In this document: piece after piece, positions 59,415 to 64,000 of the stretch
Layout of the letters: the number at the start of each line of letters is the position of its first letter
Position numbering within the stretch: position 1 is the stretch's first letter
Source of the DNA: Malania oleifera
Taxonomy: Eukaryota > Streptophyta > Magnoliopsida > Santalales > Ximeniaceae
NCBI RefSeq assembly: GCF_029873635.1
Contig: NC_080421.1
Span: forward strand, 2,914,001-2,978,000
Length of the DNA stretch: 64,000 bases
Direction: 5' to 3'
The notes under the pieces: model-generated
Told to the model about the DNA's origin: nothing
The model's database searches: none
What the model saw: only the letters and a program-made list of their open reading frames with translations
Translations under genes and position numbers: made by a program

Positions 59415-60495
59415 GCTGAAAGGATGGAAGTCAGTGGTGGCAAAGGATGGTGTAGAAGGTGTGGAGGAAGTGGGAGAAAAAGAAGGCATATGATGGGGGT
59501 GCTGGAGCTTGGGGCATCTTTGTCCTATTTCATTTCTTTTTTGGCTTCATCAGGGCTGCCTGCGGGCAGGGACTGGGGCATTTCTTGGCCAGTTCTATTC
59601 TACTAGCATGTTGCACCTAACATAAGCTATTAGCCTATCCTAGAATAACCACTGAATCAAACACACCCATATTGTTGATCTAGGCTGAATAAATTGGTAG
59701 TTACAGCTCTTTGTGAGTTTCAGTGGTGCTATGAGATTGTCTTTAGAATTGCATGAGGTGATCAACCTATCTCTACTTGCACTTTCTGTTATTCTTTTTC
59801 TTTTTGGGTCTAAAAGTCTGGTCACTACCAGATACATCCTAAAATATGGAAAAATTTCCTCAGCTATGGTCTTGGATTATGTTTAAGGCTCAAGAAATTG
59901 ATATTTGAAAACCTTTTCCCAACCTGAGTAGGGATTTCTGTTGCACTTTCCATCGAAGCTGTTTCATCTTGTTTGATCTTCTATCCTAATGACTGAACTT
60001 TTAGTTGAGTTCTGGTTTGCTTGTTAAAATGCATTTGGCCGTTCATTTTTAGAATTTGCTGTAGTTTGTTTAGCAGGGTACAACTGATAACTAGCAAAGA
60101 AAGACATGAACAGTCTCTATTTGCATTAGGCAGTTTCCAAATGTGGGGAGTGGAGGAATATGTTGGGAGCCAAGGCTTCTCATCCTGGATTCCTCCCGAG
60201 GGTTTCTGCAGTGCTGCTTCACTATCCCATGTGCTAAGCTTTCTCAACTTTTCTGTTTAGCTTGATTGTGGGGATCATGGCGTTGCATGTGCCACACCTC
60301 CCCCCCCCCCCCCCTCCCCTCCTTCTCTTCCCCAAACAAAAATTAGCCAAACACATTTTCACATATTATATATCAGTCTTATTGTATGTATTTTGCCAGC
60401 TTAGCCTCTGATAAAAAAAAGGTGTTTGGCCACATAGCTGTTTTCAAGCATGCTCAAATTTTGCACTTAAATGTCCTAATTTTTTCACACACAGC
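59415..60495. other. Intron-like DNA between the hAT-like element and the LINE
   Basis: I see no gene. There is a C homopolymer-rich stretch at 60299-60330 and several T-rich stretches. It is probably part of the same large intron. Confidence 0.45.
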
Positions 60496-60556
60496 CGGTC
60501 CCAAGCCCGGGTTAAGGAGGAGGGTTGCGTTAGGTAGCTGATAGCCAGGGTAAAAT

Positions 60557-63500
60557 TTGTCAGATCACTATGATATGAATCCTTACCGAATATTTGCTGG
60601 GGCGTCCCCTACGAGCGACGTGTTGCACTTGAACCACTCAGGTGTAGCGAAAAGTGGGCGAGGGTGGGCTAGGTCGTCGCCCCGAAGCGACGCGCCGTGT
60701 CAGCGCCCGGGTACGGTGTCAAATATGCGAGGGTTCCTGCATCATTCTAGACGTGAGCAGGTAAAGACGTTAGTTCAGGAAACTAGGATTAGATTAGCAA
60801 CTTGGAATATAGGGACACTTACGGGTAAAAGCATGGAAATTGTGGATACAATGATTAGAAGAAGAATTAATATAATTTGCCTTCAAGAAACTAAGTGGGT
60901 GGGGGAGAAAGCTAGAGAAATCGATAAATCAGGTTTTAAACTTTGGTACATTAGAAAAGAAAAACATAAGAATGGAGTAGGCATTATTATAGACAAAAAC
61001 TTAAAAGATAGCGTTGTGGATGTAATTAGAGTAAGAGATAGAATTATAAAAATCAAAATGGTATTAGGACGAGATAATAAATATCATTAGTGCTTATGCT
61101 CCTCAAGTTGGCTTAGTAAAAAATCTTAAAGAGACAATTTTGGGAAGATATGGATAGTATTATACAAGGCATACCAGGGACTGAAAAAATATTTATAGAA
61201 GGAGATCTGAATGGACACGTTGGAAGAGATAATAAAAATTATGAAAGGATACATAGAGGATATGGATATGGAGACAAAAATGAGTCTGGGGAGATGATCT
61301 TAGACTTTGCTATGTCATATGATTTTAGTATAATGAATACTTGCTTTAAGAAGAGAGAAAAACACTTAATAACCTTTAAAAGTTGACAAAATAGAAGTCA
61401 AATAGATTTTTTTTTAACTAGGAGGGTAGATTGTGTATCATGCAAGGATTGTAAAGTTATTCCAGGTGAAAGTCTAACCACACAACATAGAGTCTTAGTG
61501 TTAGATATATGCATTAAAAAATGGAAGAAAAAGGATAAAATAAACCAGTGTAGGAGAACTAGATTGTGGAACCTAAAAGGAGAAAATATAATAAAATTTA
61601 AAGATAAAATGATCAAAGATGAGGATTGGACCTTAGAGGATGGGATAGATTCAAATACTCTTTGGAATAGATTAGCTAGCTCTATTAAAAAGATAGCAAA
61701 AGAGATTTTAGGCGAATCAAGGGGAAGATTCTCAAATAGCAAAGAAAGTTGGTGGTGGGATAAAGATGTACAAAAAATCATAAAGACAAAAAGAATTTGG
61801 TATAAAACGTGGCAAAAATGTAGAAACAGCGATAACTTTGAAAAATATAAGGAGGCAAGAAAAGATGTAAAAAGGGCCGTTAGTGAAGTTAAATATAGAT
61901 TATTTAATAGTTTGTATGATAGATTAGGTACAAAAGAAGGGGAAAGAGATATATTTAAACTTGCTAAAGCTAGAGAAAGGAAGAACAAGGACTTAGGAAA
62001 TGTAAAATTTATAAAAAGTGAGGATGATATTGTCTTGGTTAAGGACGAAGATATTAAAGAAAGATGGCGAAGTTACTTTAGTAAGTTGTTTAACGAAAAC
62101 CAAATAGAAGGCTTAAATTTAGAATTGTCAAATGAGGAAAAGACTAAAAATATAAGATTTATTCGAAAAATTAGAGTTAACGAAGTTAAGTTTGCACTAA
62201 AAAAGATGAAAAATGGGAAAGCTATGGGACCAGATAACATCCCAATTGAAGTTTGGAAATGCTTGGGTGATAACGGAATTATATGGTTAACTAATTTATT
62301 TAATACAATTGTAAAAACTAAGAAAATGCCAGATGAATGGAGGAAAAGTACTTTAATACCTATATACAAAAATAAAGGAGATATTCAAAATTGTAATAAC
62401 TATCGTGGAATTAAACTTATGAGTCATACGATGAAACTATGGGAAAGAGTAGTTGAACAAAAATTAAGGTTAGAAACGAAGATCTCAGAAAATCAATTTG
62501 GTTTTATGCCTGGGAGATCTACCACAGAAGCTATTTATCTTTTAAAAAGATTAATGGAAAAGTTTAGAGAAAAGAAGAGGGACTTGCATATGATATTTAT
62601 TGACCTTGAGAAAGCATATGATAGGATACCTAGGGAAGTTCTATGGTGGGTTTTAGAAAAAAAAGGTGTATGTTGTAGGTATACCGATGTCATTAAGTAT
62701 ATGTACGATGGAGTAATGACTAGTGTAAAGACTATAGATGGAGAAACTAGAGAATTTTCAATTACCATAGGTGTACATCAAGGATCTGCTTTGAGTCCTT
62801 ATCTTTTTGCTTTAGTGATGGACCAATTGACTAAGAGTATTCAAAAGGAGGTTCCATGGTGTATGTTGTTTGCAGATGATATTGTATTAATTGACGAAAC
62901 TAGGGATGAAGTAGAGGCTGAGTTAGAATTATGGAGAGAAGTTTTGGAATCTAGAGGCTTTAAGATAAGTAGAAATAAAACAAAATATATGAAATGTAAT
63001 TTTAATAATAATAGGAGGAATATTGGAGACAAAGTTAAACTTGATGATGAAGAAATAAATAGCACTTGTAGATTTCGATACCTTGGATCTATTATGCAAG
63101 CTGAAGGAGAAATTGAAGATGATGTAATGCATAGAGTTAAAGCAGGTTGGGTAAAATGGAGAAATTCTTCAAGTGTTCTATGTGATCGTAGAATACCCTT
63201 AAAATTGAAAGGGAAGTTTTATAGGACAGCTATAAGACCAGCCATGCTATATGGATCAGAATGTTGGGCGACGAAGAAACATAATATCCAAAAAGTAAAA
63301 GTTGCTGAAATGAGGATGCTTAGATGGATGAGTGGTATAACATTGAAAGATAAATTAAGGAATGAACATATTCGTGGTAAGTTAGGTGTAGCTCCTATAG
63401 AAGATAAGATAAGGGAAGGACGACTCAGATGGTATGGACACTTGCAACGTAGGCTTTATAGTGCACCTGTGAGGAAGAGTGACTTAGTTACTGTGGGGGG

Positions 63501-63642
63501 CAGTAGAAGGGGTAGGGGTAGACCTAAAATAACTTGGGAGGAGATAGTGAGTAAGGATTTAATATCTTTGAATCTATCAAAAGAAATGGTCCATGATCGC
63601 ATAAATTGGCGGAAAAGGATTCATATAGCCGACCCCACTTAG
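60557..63642 (+). pseudogene. LINE polyprotein: AP endonuclease plus reverse transcriptase, three defects
   Basis: Endonuclease part at about 60780-61390: LATWNIGTLTGKSMEIVDTM, NIICLQETKWVGEKA, then FIEGDLNGHVGRDN. Reverse transcriptase part at about 62160-62990: KKMKNGKAMGPDNIPIEVWK, ENQFGFMPGRSTTEAIYLL, MIFIDLEKAYDRIPREVLWW, GVHQGSALSPYLFALVMD and the catalytic FADD box in CMLFADDIVLID. The C-terminal part has the RTE-typical LYGSECWATKKHNIQKVKVA and RLRWYGHLQRR. The frame shifts near 61068 and again near 61130, and an in-frame TGA lies at 61384-61386. From 61387 to 63642 it is open. With only three defects in about 1000 codons, it is a recent but inactive copy. Confidence 0.88.
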
Positions 63643-63657
63643 TGAGACTAAGGTTTG

Positions 63658-63679
63658 GTTTTGTTGTTGTTGTTGTTGG
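63658..63679 (+). repeat. (TTG)n tail of the LINE
   Basis: TTTTGTTGTTGTTGTTGTTG, the microsatellite terminus of the RTE element. Confidence 0.85.
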
Positions 63680-63769
63680 CAAGTTGAATCATTATATGTA
63701 ACCTACCTAAATATCCAGTTGTCCTTATTATTTGCGAGAACTTAAAAACCAAGATAAAAAATTATAGCG

Positions 63770-64000
63770 TGTGGTTTCTGCATAGTTACCACATGGCGTA
63801 GCGCATGGTTACCACATGGCTTAGTGCACTGTTACAACATGGTTATGGCATGACCTAGCGCATGGTAACCACATGGTTACCATATGACCTAGCACATGGT
63901 AACCACTTGGTTACACTATGGCCTAGCACATGGTTACTGCATGGCCTAGAACACATGCATGGTTACTACTTGGTTAGCACACGGCCTAGCATGCATGGTT
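63770..64000 (+). repeat. Minisatellite running off the window end
   Basis: About nine imperfect units of 20-30 bases containing GCATGGTTACCACATGGC and CTAGCACATGGTAACC variants. TGGTTACC and GGTAACCA are mutual complements, so neighbouring units can pair. The array is not closed at the window edge. Confidence 0.8.

Larger units (their letters stand above)
60496..63680 (+). mobile_element. RTE-type LINE, nearly full length
   Basis: Begins near AGCCGGTCCCAAGCCCGGG, a GC-rich leader, and ends with CCCCACTTAGTGAGACTAAGG and a (TTG)n tail at 63658-63679. That 3' end with a short TTG microsatellite instead of poly(A) is typical of plant RTE LINEs. It carries an endonuclease and a reverse transcriptase. 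No clear TSD was found. It lies in the same orientation as the NudC-domain gene, in its presumed last intron. Confidence 0.85.

Noticed and set aside
60021-60260. 79-codon frame before the LINE
   Set aside because: No domain, no start context, and it lies in the presumed intron.

Overview
This window is nuclear DNA from a flowering plant, probably a dicot. The evidence is intron-bearing genes with plant-type products, an RTE-type LINE with a (TTG)n tail, plant Ty3/gypsy chromoviruses primed by initiator-methionine tRNA, and long AT-rich spacers full of (AT)n microsatellites. I cannot narrow the species. There is no bacterial content, no CRISPR array and no tRNA or rRNA gene that I could see.

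Layout. (1) 1-2209 is host DNA with one small intronless gene (746-1168, PADRE/DUF4228-like). (2) 2215-43030 is a nested pile of retroelements that target-site duplications (TSDs) allow to be taken apart. A miniature LTR element (G) received two solo LTRs. The first (B, TSD TCTTG) contains full-length gypsy element A (TSD ATTTC). The second (C, TSD ACTTG) contains gypsy element D (TSD AAATG), and D contains gypsy element E (TSD AGTAC). The order of insertion is therefore G, then B and C, then A in B and D in C, then E in D. (3) 43036-44657 is a truncated copia element (K) whose leader carries an antisense piece of a host WD40 gene of JINGUBANG type. (4) 44658-55500 is a truncated gypsy LTR (J) interrupted at its TATA box by gypsy element H (TSD GTATA). 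(5) 55867-56887 holds four exons of a host NudC/CS-domain gene. Its last exon is not seen; the following intron would run beyond the window and contains a hAT-like non-autonomous transposon and a nearly whole RTE LINE (about 60496-63680). (6) The last 230 bases are a minisatellite.

Assembly quality. From about 26076 to 32490 the sequence is not trustworthy. It holds an indel-rich second copy of E's 3' half, E's LTR and D's flank, then exactly 100 N, then an indel-rich inverted copy of E's integrase region that folds back into the direct copy. This looks like unpolished long-read contig ends rather than biology.

The gypsy elements (A, D, E, H) share one architecture: LTRs above 2 kb, a methionine-tRNA primer site, gag with a CCHC knuckle, protease, reverse transcriptase, RNase H, integrase, and a C-terminal GPY/chromodomain-like tail. 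This fits the Tekay/Del chromoviruses. All are fossils to varying degree. The most unusual points are the captured WD40 fragment, palindromic decamer arrays just upstream of the LTR TATA boxes, a 37-base non-coding block identical in A, D and H, and a patch of differences confined to about 200 bases between A's otherwise near-identical LTRs. I found no clearly new biological system; these are the best leads.
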